A DNA stretch of 64,000 nt, taken from NCBI GenBank assembly GCA_029721435.1, contig CM056584.1, positions 11,075,895 to 11,139,894 on the forward strand, read 5' to 3'. The DNA is from Gymnothorax reevesii. Taxonomy: Eukaryota > Chordata > Actinopteri > Anguilliformes > Muraenidae. The translations under genes and the position numbers were made by a program. The notes under the pieces were generated by a model that searched no databases, was not told the origin of the DNA, and was given only the letters and a program-made list of their open reading frames with translations. Below, piece after piece: positions 62,639 through 64,000 of this stretch; position 1 is the first letter of the stretch, and each line of letters opens with the position of its first letter.

Positions 62639-63231
62639 ATGAGTAACCGTTATTTCATTCCAACTTCATAAGTTTGAATGATCTGACATAGTTTTCGTTT
62701 TGAAATTCCATTCAAGTCCGCTCATGGTAATAATTCGAGAATGCCTCATATTCATAATGCTTAATATAGAAGTAAGCGGTGGAGAAAACCAGCCTGAAGC
62801 GGCAAAGTAAAATGCAACATTAACGAATCATGCAGATATAGGACAGAGGCTTCTTTATTTCAACACTTTAAAGGTGAGGAGAGGAGCTCATTTTATTGGT
62901 GAAGAGTTGACTCGGCAGTGTTAATACCACTTAAGCCTTTTCTCCTCCCTCTTTGTTACTTGTGCCGGAAGGAGGGACAGAGGCGTACTTGCGCCAGGCC
63001 TCACCGGGCACGAAATTGCAACATACGCCTGGGACACACCCCGTTGGCGCGGCGCTCCCACTATTCGCAGCGCCCGGTCTACGAATTTAGAGCCCAAAGA
63101 GTAAGTTGAGCTATTGCTTGATAATTTCCTCCACAATAATTTTCCTTCCTTGAGGAACTGATGCCACTGTTTATATGGACTTTAATGGAACTGTATTGTC
63201 ATTATCCTATTTTGATTCTTCTTGAGATTAA

Positions 63232-63475
63232 TTAGCTAGCCCGCGGAAGATGGGCTACCCCACTATAGCCGGGTTCCTCCTGAGATTTCTTCCCACTGGG
63301 GAGTTTTTTCTCACCACTGCTTGAGGATTTCCTGCTGGGAGTTTTTTGCCTCATTTGCCATAGTGGGGAATAGGCGGGGCACTGCCCTTTCAGTAACTTT
63401 CTCTCTCACTCTAAAGCGTCTTTGTGACAGTTTATCTGTGAAAAGCGGTATACAAATAAATTGAAATTGAAAAAT
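63232..63475 (+). mobile_element. LINE-like 3' end
   Basis: It contains GGGTTCCTCCTGAGATTTCT, GGGGAGTTTTTTCTCACCAC, AAAGCGTCTTTGTGACAG and AAAAGCGGTATACAAATAAA, ending in ATTGAAATTGAAA repeats. This phrase order is common at the 3' end of fish interspersed repeats. No reverse transcriptase is present here, and the assignment rests on resemblance. Confidence 0.55.
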
Positions 63476-64000
63476 AATTATTCCTCTTTTTCAACAGCTT
63501 TGCTGAAGAAACACACAGAGCTATGGAAAAAACATCAGGTGTAAGAATACCATACCATACCCTACCACTCCATCCACTGGAAAGTGGTCAGAGGTCATCA
63601 TCCACGATTTCATGCATAGTCAGACAGTTCAAGGACATTTACATCCAACATCAGACCATCTTTGAACAGAGATGGGGGGGCTACCATCTACCTTCTATAC
63701 AAAATTATCACGAGACAACTTAATCTCATGATAACAAAACTGTCTCCTTAAGAACTGAGCTACATCATCCAGCGAGGAATTCCGCAATATGCGGCTGAAA
63801 TCTTCAGAAGCAGTTTACACCCCGTGTTTAGATTTTTTAAAAATTTGTCCAGATTTACTTATCTAATATTCAATATAGTGGTTCATTATAATGTTGATTT
63901 CCTTTCCCTTTCTTTGTTGGCCTTAAAGACCACAGCCAATGCTCTCAAGCATTTGTTTTTAGAAGACGTGCACTGAAGCAGGCCCATTTTTCTCCATACT

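Larger units (their letters stand above)
47168..64000. other. crebbp intron 1 (partial, over 16.8 kb)
   Basis: No sequence here encodes the expected N-terminus (MAEN and KLSSP motifs) on the minus strand, so I read the whole stretch as intron 1. It carries a composite SINE (48935-49660), hairpin-ended elements (49695-49793 and 62161-62638), Tc1-like elements and remnants (50190-51045, 52406-52700, 53946-55510, 58592-60130), a minus-strand SINE (56770-56945), a TA microsatellite and a LINE-like 3' end (63232-63475). The stretches 47290-48930, 55520-56760, 56950-58590, 60860-61910 and 62650-63230 hold nothing I can support. Confidence 0.65.

Overview
The window is vertebrate genomic DNA, most likely from a ray-finned fish and probably a teleost. 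The reasons are one intron-rich vertebrate gene, five large Tc1-like elements with long terminal inverted repeats of the kind common in fish, several fish-type tRNA-derived SINEs, and dense microsatellites. I cannot name the species.

The only gene I can support is crebbp (CREB-binding protein, a lysine acetyltransferase coactivator). It runs on the minus strand from about 47.2 kb down to 1.5 kb. Seventeen consecutive coding exons, numbered 2 to 18 by the human gene, join in phase without a stop. They encode 1,089 residues, including the first, split residue. In order these are the N-terminal LxxLL region, TAZ1, KIX, a long Pro/Gln-rich linker, the acidic CRD1-like region and most of the bromodomain. 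CREBBP rather than EP300 is indicated by [26 protein letters not shown] and the linker [11 protein letters not shown]. Exon 1 with the start codon is not visible, so it should lie beyond 64 kb. The PHD, acetyltransferase, ZZ, TAZ2 and NCBD exons should lie off the low-coordinate end.

Everything else is intronic. Introns 1, 2 and 4 are more than 16.8, 9.3 and 12.7 kb long and carry most of the mobile elements. These include Tc1-like elements at 11.3-12.2, 14.0-16.35, 30.7-32.2, 53.9-55.5 and 58.6-60.1 kb, all with broken transposases. Three older Tc1 remnants, several tRNA-derived SINEs, a LINE-like 3' end, two foldback (MITE-like) elements, minisatellites and microsatellites are also present.

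The most interesting non-genic signal is a set of at least eight small elements with one shared plan. Each has a short pyrimidine-rich motif near its 5' end and, in most, a run of GGAC- or CAGA-type short repeats. Each then has a 3' hairpin whose left arm repeats that same 5' motif, followed by an A-rich end. The motif differs between elements but matches within each one. Two copies sit inside one Tc1-like element, so their ends can be read. One of them lies exactly between A and T with no visible target duplication. This suggests a non-autonomous rolling-circle (Helentron/HINE-like) family, but that is inference.
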